Assembly: GCA_003116975.1 (NCBI GenBank)
Contig: BGKB01000210.1
Location: 1 to 64,000, forward strand
Direction: 5' to 3'
Source of the DNA: Aurantiochytrium sp. KH105
Taxonomy: Eukaryota > Sar > Bigyra > Thraustochytrida > Thraustochytriidae
Length of the DNA stretch: 64,000 nt
Positions 21,882 to 30,783 of the stretch are shown piece by piece (the stretch's first letter is position 1; each line of letters begins with the position of its first letter). Below the pieces are notes generated by a model. The model ran no database searches. It saw only the letters and a program-made list of their open reading frames with translations, and was not told the DNA's origin. The position numbers and the translations under genes were made by a program.

Positions 21882-22889
21882 ATGGGCGGGAAAAGACGAA
21901 GACCCCAGCAGCAAGAGCAAGAGCTGGAGCTAGAGCAAGAGCAAGAGCAAGAGCTAGAGCAAGTGGAAAGGACAGCGGAAACAGCAGAGGCGCCACCACC
22001 GCGAGAACCAGACCAACCGCGCAAGAAGAAACGCAAGAGGCCAAAAAAGACCGCGGCAGGTGCAAGCGTCCCGCTGCAAGGATGGAGGCCGCTCACTTCG
22101 CAAAAGGAGGCACGCAAGGTGACGTCCAAGTTTCACGACCTCACGCGCCAACTTGAGCAACTCGACGAGGGACCTGCCAATGCGCAGACCAAGGCCGAAC
22201 GTGCAAAGGTCCAAGCGCAGCTCGACAATCTTGGCGGCAGAAAGAGATACCAAGAGGCATCGATGCTGCTAACTTCACTCAACAAGAGCTCATCCAAATG
22301 GGTCTTCCAAAACATTACCAGACTTGGTATGCGACCGGCCCGAGGCGAACCTCTGCTCCGCGTACTCGAGGTCGGCGCCATTAATACTCAGCTGTTGTCA
22401 TGTCCTTGGCTTGATGTCATGGCCATTGATCTCAAATCCCGGAATCCTGCCATCAAGGAGCTCGATTTCTTTGACGTCTCCGTAAAGGAACCCGCGCGAT
22501 TTGACGTCATCTGCAATGCCATGGTTGTCAACTGCGTCCCAACAGAGACGGCAAGGGGTGACATGCTCGTGCGGTGTGCAAGGTTGCTCAAAGCGGACGG
22601 CCTCTTCTGTCTTGTTCTTCCTTTACGTTGTGTCGGTGCCCCTTCGAAGAGCGCCATGTCGCGCATGCTCGAGTGTCTTGGGCTTAGCGTTGTGCACACA
22701 AGCGAGAGCCCCAAGATTGCCTTTTTTGCAGCACGAAAAACACGTCCATGCTGGCACCTCTCCTCTGATGATGGTGCTTGTCCGTCGACTCGCCTCAATG
22801 CCATCAAGCTTCGCGCGCAAGATGCTTCCTTTACGGTACGCTTTTCGCCCCAAACATTATCTGACCTGTGCTGCTGTGAAAAAGACTAA
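21882..22889 (+). CDS. BMT2: BMT2-like 25S rRNA adenine-N1 methyltransferase
   Basis: Protein of 335 residues from the ATG at 21882, which has an excellent context (gaccATGG); two in-frame ATGs at 21795 and 21855 would add up to 29 residues. The first ~60 residues are basic with Glu/Gln repeats, as in nucleolar proteins. A helical region with VTSKFHDLTRQLEQL precedes the SAM-dependent fold: LRVLEVGAINTQL as motif I, VMAIDLKS as motif II, and the family hallmark ICNAMVVNCVPTETARGDML. Yeast Bmt2 makes m1A2142 in 25S rRNA; the mammalian relative SAMTOR is a SAM sensor for TORC1. The basic N-terminus and block spacing favour the rRNA enzyme. Confidence 0.8.
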   Translation: MGGKRRRPQQQEQELELEQEQEQELEQVERTAETAEAPPPREPDQPRKKKRKRPKKTAAGASVPLQGWRPLTSQKEARKVTSKFHDLTRQLEQLDEGPANAQTKAERAKVQAQLDNLGGRKRYQEASMLLTSLNKSSSKWVFQNITRLGMRPARGEPLLRVLEVGAINTQLLSCPWLDVMAIDLKSRNPAIKELDFFDVSVKEPARFDVICNAMVVNCVPTETARGDMLVRCARLLKADGLFCLVLPLRCVGAPSKSAMSRMLECLGLSVVHTSESPKIAFFAARKTRPCWHLSSDDGACPSTRLNAIKLRAQDASFTVRFSPQTLSDLCCCEKD

Positions 22890-23191
22890 AACTGTTTGAA
22901 AAGAGGAAAGACTTGCAATTCTCAAACCCTGAGCAACAAATAGACCGTCATAGGCCTGAGCTGAGCAAGAAGCCTTCAGAAAACTATGCTAGAGACCTCC
23001 ATAGGCCTGAGCCAGAGAGGCCTGTGCTAGAGAGACCTCCATAGTTTTTCCTTTTCGCATGAATCACGTAATGATTGATAGAGTGCTCAGCAGACGTTCG
23101 AAGAAGATCTCATTTTCCTCCCCCAAAATTTTGCAAGTGCAAATATACGAAAATTACATGCATGAGCCTGAACAGGTCAGATTCTACCATT
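22890..23191. other. Convergent 3' flanks of BMT2 and CEP131
   Basis: A local imperfect repeat built on 'ataggcctgagc' and 'agagacctccata' occurs between about 22949 and 23044. No gene is seen. Confidence 0.6.
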
Positions 23192-25516
23192 TTATGAACT
23201 GATGTCGGAACCACCCACAAAGTCCTGGCGCTGTTTCTCGAGGAGTTCGTCATACGTGGCAAAACGTGCCTCCATGTCCTCGATCTGCGCGCGCATAGCC
23301 CGAATCGTCTCGTCTTTGCGCGCCAACGTCGCGCGCACTCTGCGGTGAATTTCGGCAGTTTCCTCCTCAAAGTTCGCCTCCAGCTCAGTTTCTGCTTTTT
23401 TACGCGCTGCGCGCTCTCGAGCAAGCTCATCGTGGGCTGCCTCCACTCTGTCCTGTAGCTCCGCCTGTCTTCGAATCTGGTTCGCATTTCTCTCGGCATA
23501 CTCGGCACGAATCTGCTGCTCCCGCTCGGCAAGCAAGTCGTTCGTGGAGGCCGTCTTTGCACTCAGCTCAACGATACGTCGCTCGCGGGCCTCCGCTTGC
23601 CGCTCCAGATCGCGAACACGCGCCTCGGCAGAGGAAAATGTCTGCTTCTCCGCTTGGCGCGTGTCTCGCAGCCGCTCAAACTTGGCGCGCCACTCGGCCG
23701 CTTCCGCCTCCGCCTCACGCGCAGCCGCCTCGGCGCGTGCTTCAGCGGCGCGAATCGATTCCCGCAGCTCAGAGTCCTTTTCCGCGGCCTTGGACTCCTG
23801 TTCCGCGTACAGCTTGCCAATGACGGCGTCGATTTGCTTGTCGCGCTGAGCAGTCAGCTTCTCGCGGAGCTTCCTCTCTTCTGTGGCAGCCTTTTCCTCG
23901 AGCTTGCGCACCACGCGAGCTTGCCACTGTTCCTTTTCCAAGGCCCACTTTTGCTCAAGGCCCTCGAGCTGCGCTTCGAGACGACGCTTTTCCACTTCGA
24001 GCTCGGACTCCCGCTGCCGCGCGGCGTCTGCTACGCGTTGCTTCAGAGCGTCTTGCGCCTCGCGCAGTTCCTCGCGATGTCTTTTGCGAAGGTCTTCGAA
24101 CTCGCCCTCGAGACGCGCTCGCTGTGCCTGCAGATCCTCTTGGTGTCGCTCTTCCATTTGTCGCAATTTGCCTAGCATGGAGGTTCGCTCGCCACTTCGA
24201 ACCTCCTCAAGGTCGCTCAGGTGTCGCGCACGCAATTCCGCCAGTGCACGTTCCTTTTCACGCTCCTGGGCGTCCCGTATGGCCCGAGCCTCATCCTTGA
24301 AGCGATCTTCAATAACGCGTAAATCATCCTTGTGCTTGGCCAAAATGCTCTGTACCTCGGGCTCGAGGCCTTTAATAGTGAGCTCCTTGAGCTCTTTGGT
24401 CTTTTCTTTTTGCCATCGCTGCCGTTTCGCTGCGTCCGCAGCAGCCATAGTATCCTTGAGACGCGATAACTCGCGCGCATGTTTCTCTTCGGTATCGCGC
24501 AACTTGCGTGCCATGTCTTCCTCGCCACGCTTGATACGACTCGCGAGTTCCTCGACTTTTGCAGCAAGTTGCTTCTTGTCCGCGAGGAGCTTGTCTATGA
24601 AACCGAGATGCCGCGCAACTGCTTGCTCGTGCTCGGCACGTTGTCGTTCCATGCCCTCCTTCGTTGCTGCAGCTGCTTTGTGAGCGGCTTCTGCTTTCTC
24701 TCGTCGAGTCCTTTCAAGAGCCTGTTTGAGAGCCTCAATCGTCTTGCGTTTGTCCTCGAGCTCGAGCTTGAGTGAGCTGTACCTTGCCGACGTTGACGAG
24801 GTTCCCATCGAAGATGCTGACGCAGACCGCATGCCTCCCGTGGCCAAGGTCGCTCGCGACATGGGCGAGTCCTCCGCAAAATGCGAACGTGTTTCGTCGT
24901 CCTCGTCAAGCTGAGCAGGGATGCGTCGAACGCCTTCGCGCATTTTTCGCGATCGAGATGGCCCATGTGATCCATGATTTCTGTTGCTGGACTGCGCTCG
25001 CATGTGCTTCGAGATTGGATGACTCTCGATGGACGGCGTGAGCCCCCTGGAGACCTCGGCGATATCGTTTGCGGCGTCGACGCTATCGTCATTTCCAGAC
25101 AAGTCCAGTGCATGCTCTTCTTCCTCGTTCTCTTCGTCAACTTCCCAATCGTACCGTTTGGCGCCTTCCTTGTACCCTAGTCTTGAGATTGTGGCGTCAC
25201 GTTCGCCTGCGGCGGAGGCGGCGGCCTCGTCCAAGAACGAGAAAAGCTCGTCTTTGATGCCCGTTTCCGTGGCACGAACCACCTTGGGTGGCTTTTCTGC
25301 AAAAGCAATGCGCGGTTTGGAGTGATTTTCGCGGGAACCAAGATTCTCTGCGTCGTCCTCATACTTGCTCTCGCGCATGCTATTTTCGTTCTTGCTTCGC
25401 GCCGACATCGTCTTGACACGGTCTACATCATCATGACGCGGCGTGCTCGCGAGTCGCTCACGGTTCAACTTGAGCGAGTCCGTGAGGTTCTCCTTGCGTA
25501 GTTTTCGCGACACCAT
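23192..25516 (-). CDS. CEP131: CEP131/AZI1-like centriolar satellite protein
   Basis: Coiled-coil protein of 774 residues from the ATG at 25516 (purine at -3, G at +4); the longer frame adds 29 non-conserved residues. The N-terminal ~230 residues are acidic and disordered. From about 250 the protein is continuous coiled coil. Two blocks identify it: QKEKTKELKELTIKGLEPEV followed by QSILAKHKDDL, matching the AZI1 'EKTKKIKEVTVRGLEPEI' region, and near the C-terminus EIHRRVRATLARKDETIRAM with YDELLEKQRQ, matching the AZI1 end. CEP131 acts at centriolar satellites and basal bodies in ciliogenesis. Length is shorter than human (about 1,080). No IQ motif is obvious. Confidence 0.8.
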   Translation of the reverse strand: MVSRKLRKENLTDSLKLNRERLASTPRHDDVDRVKTMSARSKNENSMRESKYEDDAENLGSRENHSKPRIAFAEKPPKVVRATETGIKDELFSFLDEAAASAAGERDATISRLGYKEGAKRYDWEVDEENEEEEHALDLSGNDDSVDAANDIAEVSRGLTPSIESHPISKHMRAQSSNRNHGSHGPSRSRKMREGVRRIPAQLDEDDETRSHFAEDSPMSRATLATGGMRSASASSMGTSSTSARYSSLKLELEDKRKTIEALKQALERTRREKAEAAHKAAAATKEGMERQRAEHEQAVARHLGFIDKLLADKKQLAAKVEELASRIKRGEEDMARKLRDTEEKHARELSRLKDTMAAADAAKRQRWQKEKTKELKELTIKGLEPEVQSILAKHKDDLRVIEDRFKDEARAIRDAQEREKERALAELRARHLSDLEEVRSGERTSMLGKLRQMEERHQEDLQAQRARLEGEFEDLRKRHREELREAQDALKQRVADAARQRESELEVEKRRLEAQLEGLEQKWALEKEQWQARVVRKLEEKAATEERKLREKLTAQRDKQIDAVIGKLYAEQESKAAEKDSELRESIRAAEARAEAAAREAEAEAAEWRAKFERLRDTRQAEKQTFSSAEARVRDLERQAEARERRIVELSAKTASTNDLLAEREQQIRAEYAERNANQIRRQAELQDRVEAAHDELARERAARKKAETELEANFEEETAEIHRRVRATLARKDETIRAMRAQIEDMEARFATYDELLEKQRQDFVGGSDISS

Positions 25517-25813
25517 CTCAGCGTAGCGTGCCTCACGCGCAAGCTTGCACGCACTTGTCAACACGCATACACGAGCGCGTACGCACGCAGACGATGCAAG
25601 CAAAGAGGTCTCAGCGTGGGTGGACGTATGTATGCTTGGCTCCGTAGGCAGTCAGTCAGCCCGTCAGTCAGACAGACAGACACGCACCTCTCTAAATCAC
25701 GTGCAGCGAAAAGGTTCGAGCACCAAGCGCCCCAATTCCAATGTAGCAGAATAATTCTGGGCTTCAACGGTCATATTTTTCTTTCCTGAACTTGCGGTCT
25801 ACCACTCTCTCCA

Positions 25814-25849
<36 letters not shown>

Positions 25850-26384
25850 GATCCAGTCCTTCTTGTTAACGAGCCCGAGGGATGGATGTTTATTCATTCG
25901 ACGACTTTAAGGGCTAGTACATGTGCAGCGTGTCGATCACTTGCAATCTCATTCTCGTTCTCTCTTACGTCATTATCGACGAGAAAGAGAGAGAAAGAAA
26001 TCCTATGCTTCTTCAGAAGATCTAAAACAACAACCCAGCCATCCCTGTTCCGCCAGTGAGCTTGCAAACCATAAGCGTGTCCAGTTCATTTCCAGACCGA
26101 CGAGAGTCTCCGTTCCCCCAAAACATGAAAATGCACGAAGTGGAGTTCAACATCCATCATTCAGTTGGGTGCCCGAACTGGCACTAAAAATAAAAACAAA
26201 AGTTGACCTAACCGTAGCCGCCATCGAAACGAGCTCATTTCGCCAATCCAATCGGAGGCGGAGTCCCGGCGCGAGGAAAAGGAGCAGAGAGGGGGCATTA
26301 CGGCGCGGGCAGCGTCCATCGAGCAAAGACGTTGTAGCGACAGACATTACGTCAGGCGACGCGGAGAAAAAGCATAAAAACGCC
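25517..26384. other. Divergent spacer with (TC)n run
   Basis: Promoter region for CEP131 (-) and the AT-hook orphan (+). A (TC)14 array lies at 25817-25845. The frame of the plus gene is open back to 25923 but begins without an ATG in that stretch and shows no conserved-looking segment. Confidence 0.5.
25817..25845. repeat. (TC)n dinucleotide microsatellite
   Basis: About 14 perfect TC units, the only long dinucleotide array in the window. Confidence 0.9.
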
Positions 26385-28631
26385 ATGAAGCGCGGCAGGC
26401 CTCGCGTGTACCTTGAGGACAGCGACAACAGCGACTCCAGAGACAGCGCAAGTGGCAGCGACGGAGAATACGAAGCAGATGCGCGGGGTTGGGCCCCAAG
26501 CGAAGACGAGAGCGCCCAACTCTTGTATTGGTTGAGTAATCTCGCCGAGTTCATCCCCCCGAATGAGTGGAACATTGATGGCCTCGCACGCCATCTGGCC
26601 GTACGCATCGTTGACATGCACACGCGACGGGATGACTACCGACCGCGTCAAGGAAGACTTTCCAGCCTATTCCGTGACCTGGTTAATCTTGAAGAAGACC
26701 CGAGAGCACTGGTCATTCGGCCATGGCTCATCAAAACCTTGCGTGCCGATAAGATCGAGCCAAGGCATGAGCTTTGGGCTGCGCCAGATCCTGAGCGCCA
26801 TTACACGTATCCAAATATCGCTGCGACGCCAGAGGAGAGAATCAATCAACTCGAAATGGTGCTCACTTCCGTGCCCGCGGGCGCCCAAAAGGCGTTTTGT
26901 AGGACGCAGGAATGGTTTGATCTGCTCGAAGCTTTTATTGCAACGTCCGACGTCAGGCTTTTGGACTTTATCATCGTGCAGCATCCCCCGTTATGGGTGG
27001 AATTTGACATTATTTTTGGAGCGAAACGGTGCAGCGCGGACGTCAAAGCGGAATCATCCAACGCCAAGCTGCCCGAAGTAGCCAGCGTTTCATCGAAAGA
27101 CAAAGTGAAAAATGAAGCGCAAACCCCACATGACGCCTCGAAAGACAACGCGCCCGACACGTCCAAGAATGGTGACAAAGATCACGGCAAAGAGACCAGC
27201 CAAAATGAGGCTCCCTCCATGGCGTCAAAGGACAAAAAAGAGATTACAAAGACTGATTCGAAAGCCACGGATACGATCAAGGTAGAAAAGTCGCTGCAAG
27301 AAATTCTTGACATCTGCCATCAGCGTGCGCGTCCCGGGCAAGGCATCATTCCGCCCGACGCAAGAGAGCTGCACGCGCAAGGCCTTTGGCCCGCGCTAGC
27401 ACGCGATGTTGAGTCTGTCTCGCAGTTCATGTCAGAGCTAGACAAAGCAAAAGCCGACGGTGCTCTTGTCAGCGAGCTCCATGCGCGTACTCTTCAGGTT
27501 ACGGATGGAAACTTTGATTTTTTGACCAAAGAATGGGCGATTCTCGATGAAATTGCAGCGAAAGCAGACTTGCCTCAAGTTGTGCATTGGCAGCGCCTCT
27601 CGAATGGATTTGTGCCACTGCAGGACTGGTGGGCACGCAAATTGCGGCAAGTGAGCGCGGGCCTTCGCCAGATGGATGCGCTCGATGCGGGCCAGCAGAA
27701 TACTGTGCTACTTCGCAGCGACCGCATATCGTGGATTCGGCGCATTCTTTTTGAAGACCCGGCTCCTTCCGCAGAAGACCTTGCCAAGGATTACAAGACT
27801 CGCGCCATCAACGCGTACCATGCGCACATTTTGGCATCACTCCTCGAACCCATTGAGGCTGATCCCGTTGTACTTGGCGCCCTGCGTCACAGCGTGCCGC
27901 TTTCGCAAATTATACCTGCCTCCAAGAAGCACCGGGCGCTTGGCATTCTTTTTGCTCTTGCAAAAGGTCTTACTTCCAAGCTGCAATCTCGAAAGGAGAC
28001 ATTTTGGCCATCACTATCCTCACGAGCCCTTGTACCAGTCATTGCACGACTGCTCGACAAAGGAGAGGCCGTGACAGAGACAGCCTTAGAAGCAGCCTCG
28101 GTGCGCGTGAATCGCCTAATCCGTAACAGGGTACGCAAGCTCCGCGATAATGCTTTCGTGGAACAAGCTGAGGAAAGTGTGGCGCGAAAAAAGGGAGCTT
28201 GGGCCGAGCAACGTGATCAGGTTGCCATGGTGTACAGATGTGCTGACCAGGGAATGTTGGATGAGGACGTCTTGCTCGCATTCTTGGCGCAAGATGCGCG
28301 CGAAATGTCCTTTATAAGCAAGGAGTCACCTGAATCGACGATTGCTACGGAAAAGGCTTCAACTGTTGATGTACTGCCTTCAATTTGGGCCAGTCTCGAG
28401 GCGATAGAGCCGAGCACGAGTGCTACTGCCCCAGACGACGACGAGCCAACCTTGAGCGCGCAAAATCTTGCAAGCGTCGCTCTCACGGCCCAGACGCGCG
28501 TGGTTAAGACGTACGAGATCGGAAAAGACGTGCGTTGTATTCTTCGCAAATACCCGGCGTCGATTCGTTGGCGCGAGTGCCTTGTCCTGGAGGAGCTCGC
28601 GTATTTAGAAGCCATGTTGAAAAGTGAATGA
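26385..28631 (+). CDS. Unrecognised 748-residue protein with AT-hook-like N-terminus
   Basis: I do not recognise this family. The chosen ATG at 26385 gives MKRGRPRVY, an AT-hook core (RGRP with basic flanks) at the very N-terminus, followed by an Asp/Ser-rich acidic patch, which suggests a nuclear DNA-associated protein. The frame is open 154 codons upstream without another ATG except a non-standard beginning. Residues ~40-220 look globular (LLYWLSNLAEFIPPNEWNI, RPWLIKTLRADKIEP). A Lys/Asp/Ser-rich linker at ~225-300 separates this from a long alpha-helical second half with many Leu/Ala-rich segments. No transmembrane segment is seen. It ends 67 bases before the stop of the convergent neighbour. 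Confidence 0.75.
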   Translation: MKRGRPRVYLEDSDNSDSRDSASGSDGEYEADARGWAPSEDESAQLLYWLSNLAEFIPPNEWNIDGLARHLAVRIVDMHTRRDDYRPRQGRLSSLFRDLVNLEEDPRALVIRPWLIKTLRADKIEPRHELWAAPDPERHYTYPNIAATPEERINQLEMVLTSVPAGAQKAFCRTQEWFDLLEAFIATSDVRLLDFIIVQHPPLWVEFDIIFGAKRCSADVKAESSNAKLPEVASVSSKDKVKNEAQTPHDASKDNAPDTSKNGDKDHGKETSQNEAPSMASKDKKEITKTDSKATDTIKVEKSLQEILDICHQRARPGQGIIPPDARELHAQGLWPALARDVESVSQFMSELDKAKADGALVSELHARTLQVTDGNFDFLTKEWAILDEIAAKADLPQVVHWQRLSNGFVPLQDWWARKLRQVSAGLRQMDALDAGQQNTVLLRSDRISWIRRILFEDPAPSAEDLAKDYKTRAINAYHAHILASLLEPIEADPVVLGALRHSVPLSQIIPASKKHRALGILFALAKGLTSKLQSRKETFWPSLSSRALVPVIARLLDKGEAVTETALEAASVRVNRLIRNRVRKLRDNAFVEQAEESVARKKGAWAEQRDQVAMVYRCADQGMLDEDVLLAFLAQDAREMSFISKESPESTIATEKASTVDVLPSIWASLEAIEPSTSATAPDDDEPTLSAQNLASVALTAQTRVVKTYEIGKDVRCILRKYPASIRWRECLVLEELAYLEAMLKSE

Positions 28632-28698
28632 AATGACACAAGGAGAAAACGAAGTCAAGTTGATTGTTATATTCTTTTTTTGGTATGATTAGTGATGA

Positions 28699-30246
28699 TT
28701 AGACGAAAAAGGATGCGGCATAGAGGGACGGGCCGAGAGACTCTTGGGAAAAAGGTGCGCGCCAGAGCCCTGCGTGGACGCCGTAGGAGGCGAAAATATC
28801 CAAGGGGTTGCGCAAGGCGACCTCTGGGTTAGCCGGGCTCTTCTTGTCCACAAGATCGTGCACTAGCAAAAGAGCCATCATGCTGCGCGCTGTGGCCGGG
28901 TCGAACGAGGTGAGTGGCGGGAAGGCCTCAAATCCACGCACACCGCGTGCCACGGCTGGCACATGCATGACCGAGTCTGTGCGACTGGAGGGCGCCATGT
29001 TGACCGAGACAAGGGCCTTGTTCACCTCACGCGCGACCATGGCGCGCCAATTTTGTAGCGTCTTGGCAAGAAGATAGTTGGGTCCCTGCATGTTGACGAT
29101 TCCGTTGAACATGTAAATCTCCTTTGAAGCGTCAGCAGCGTCGGTGTTGACGCTCTCGGCAACGACAGGGTCTTCATTGTTCGGAGCATAAGACCGGAGA
29201 AAGAGGCCAAGCGCGTTTTGCCAAAAGGTGGGGCCCTTTTTAAAGTTTGACATGGAAACTTCCCAGGAGGCTTGCGGAATCGGATATGCGACGGCAGGCG
29301 ACCCGAGGTATGCCAATGCGGTATCGGGCCTCTTTTCGAGCACGCGCTGGAGCACAGCGTCCATGGCTACCGAGGCACGCACGTGATTGGCTCCATCGAG
29401 GTAGATGTAGGAGCCAATGACGAGACGCTTGCCTGGGTAGAGACTCACGAGCCAGTTGGCCACTTCCGGCATATTCTCGACAATATCAACGCCGACAATA
29501 TCTGCGGCCTTGGACGGGTCGGTGAGATCCGCCGGATCGTCAACTGCACCCATGACCGGAAAGCTGAGCGAGGCGCCTTCGGGTGCGTTTTGGGCGAGCG
29601 CGACGAGCTTGGCTTGACGCGCAGGGCTTGGGCGCGATACAGCCACGACATTGAGGCCCATCTCCAGCAGAGGCTCGAGCGGACACAGCTCCGAGGTGGC
29701 ACCGAGAATGACAAAGTAGGTGTTCGCAAGCGCGGAAAAACAGTCCTCGCCCGAGGCATTGAGTTCCTTGATGGCCTCGAGCACGTCGGGCTCGACGTGA
29801 TCGTTCGCAACGAGCTCCTCCACGCGCTTTTCGAGCGCATCGCCCGAGGCGATCTCACCCTTGGAAAAGGGAACGCTGAGTGCTGCAGCCTCGACAACGG
29901 GGCGTTTGGCCTCGGACTTGACGACCGCCGTCTTGGGCACATTCGAAAAGGTATCAAGAGCTTCGGGAATGGAGTATGACTTTCCGTCGCGCACAAACTC
30001 AAAGGTGTCCTGCACGGCCTCGAGACCCTGCTGCGCGACCTTGAGCGTGAGCTCCGGCGCGCGCGCGCTCTTGCGTGTCAGCTCATAGACGTGGCCGGCG
30101 TAGGCCTTGCGCCAGTTCTTCTCGGCGACGAGCGCTTTCACGCCGTCGTCATCGACGCCGGCGAAGGCGCGCTCCCAGATCTTCTTGGCGGGCGCTGTCG
30201 TGCTGCGTCGCCCCTCGGCGTCCGCGGGAAACTGCACGCCAGACAT
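28699..30246 (-). CDS. Unrecognised protein with Rossmann-like segment
   Basis: Protein of 515 residues from the ATG at 30246 (MSGVQFPAD); 27 codons upstream are open but Arg-rich. I do not know the family. At about residues 175-205 the sequence YFVILGATSELCPLEPLLEMGLNVVAVSRP has the beta-strand, glycine turn, helix and second strand with a basic end of an NAD(P)-binding Rossmann fold, although the glycine pattern is G-A-T-S-E rather than the textbook GxGxxG. Later segments (KRLVIGSYIYLDGANHVR, ALAYLGSPAVAYPIP, EIYMFNGIVNMQGPNYLLAK) look well conserved and globular. No signal peptide or organelle tag is seen. An oxidoreductase or short-chain dehydrogenase relative is possible but not shown. 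Confidence 0.75.
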   Translation of the reverse strand: MSGVQFPADAEGRRSTTAPAKKIWERAFAGVDDDGVKALVAEKNWRKAYAGHVYELTRKSARAPELTLKVAQQGLEAVQDTFEFVRDGKSYSIPEALDTFSNVPKTAVVKSEAKRPVVEAAALSVPFSKGEIASGDALEKRVEELVANDHVEPDVLEAIKELNASGEDCFSALANTYFVILGATSELCPLEPLLEMGLNVVAVSRPSPARQAKLVALAQNAPEGASLSFPVMGAVDDPADLTDPSKAADIVGVDIVENMPEVANWLVSLYPGKRLVIGSYIYLDGANHVRASVAMDAVLQRVLEKRPDTALAYLGSPAVAYPIPQASWEVSMSNFKKGPTFWQNALGLFLRSYAPNNEDPVVAESVNTDAADASKEIYMFNGIVNMQGPNYLLAKTLQNWRAMVAREVNKALVSVNMAPSSRTDSVMHVPAVARGVRGFEAFPPLTSFDPATARSMMALLLVHDLVDKKSPANPEVALRNPLDIFASYGVHAGLWRAPFSQESLGPSLYAASFFV

Positions 30247-30783
30247 GTTGCGCGCGTTGGGTCCTCTCTTGCGGCTCTTCGTCCGTCCGCAGCAAATTCT
30301 TGGACTGGATTCGGATATCTCCACCATTTGAGCTTCTTCGCCGCGTCTGTGCCTGACGACTGAGCTCAGCTACTTTACTTTATTATAAGGCGGGCTTCTT
30401 TTCCACGAACTCACTCTGATCACTGTCACAAGTGAGCGCAAGCCAACTAGCCTTGCCAGAGTTCCACGTATAAGCAACGAACGCAGCACGAACGAACGAA
30501 CGAACGCCGCCACGCCAGCCAGATCGCGTCGTCAGCTGCAGGAGAGAGAGGGTTACAGGTCTGCTGCTGGTTGCGCGAGACAGGGGACACGGACCGTCGC
30601 TCTTTCTGTGTGGATATGAATACCATGAGACAAGCCTTGTTCGTCGCTCCTAATTATTAGGAGATTGACAAAGCTTGGCTTGAAGGGAAGTACCATGGTA
30701 TTGTCGGATCGGATGCGCTCAACAAGGTTGGCGTAAAAAGTGGGTTCATCATAGAAGAAGTAGTACGTAGTAGTAAGTGTGTG
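30247..30783. other. Intergenic, promoter of the Rossmann-like gene
   Basis: A GAACGAACGAACGAACG run lies near 30488-30506 and an AT-rich block (ctttactttattataag) at 30370-30388, a possible core promoter for the minus-strand gene to its left. The right part is the 3' flank of the Sec1/Munc18 gene. Confidence 0.5.

Noticed and set aside
25709-25724. GGTTCGAGCACC resembling a tRNA B box
   Set aside because: No matching A box or cloverleaf stems within 80 bases.
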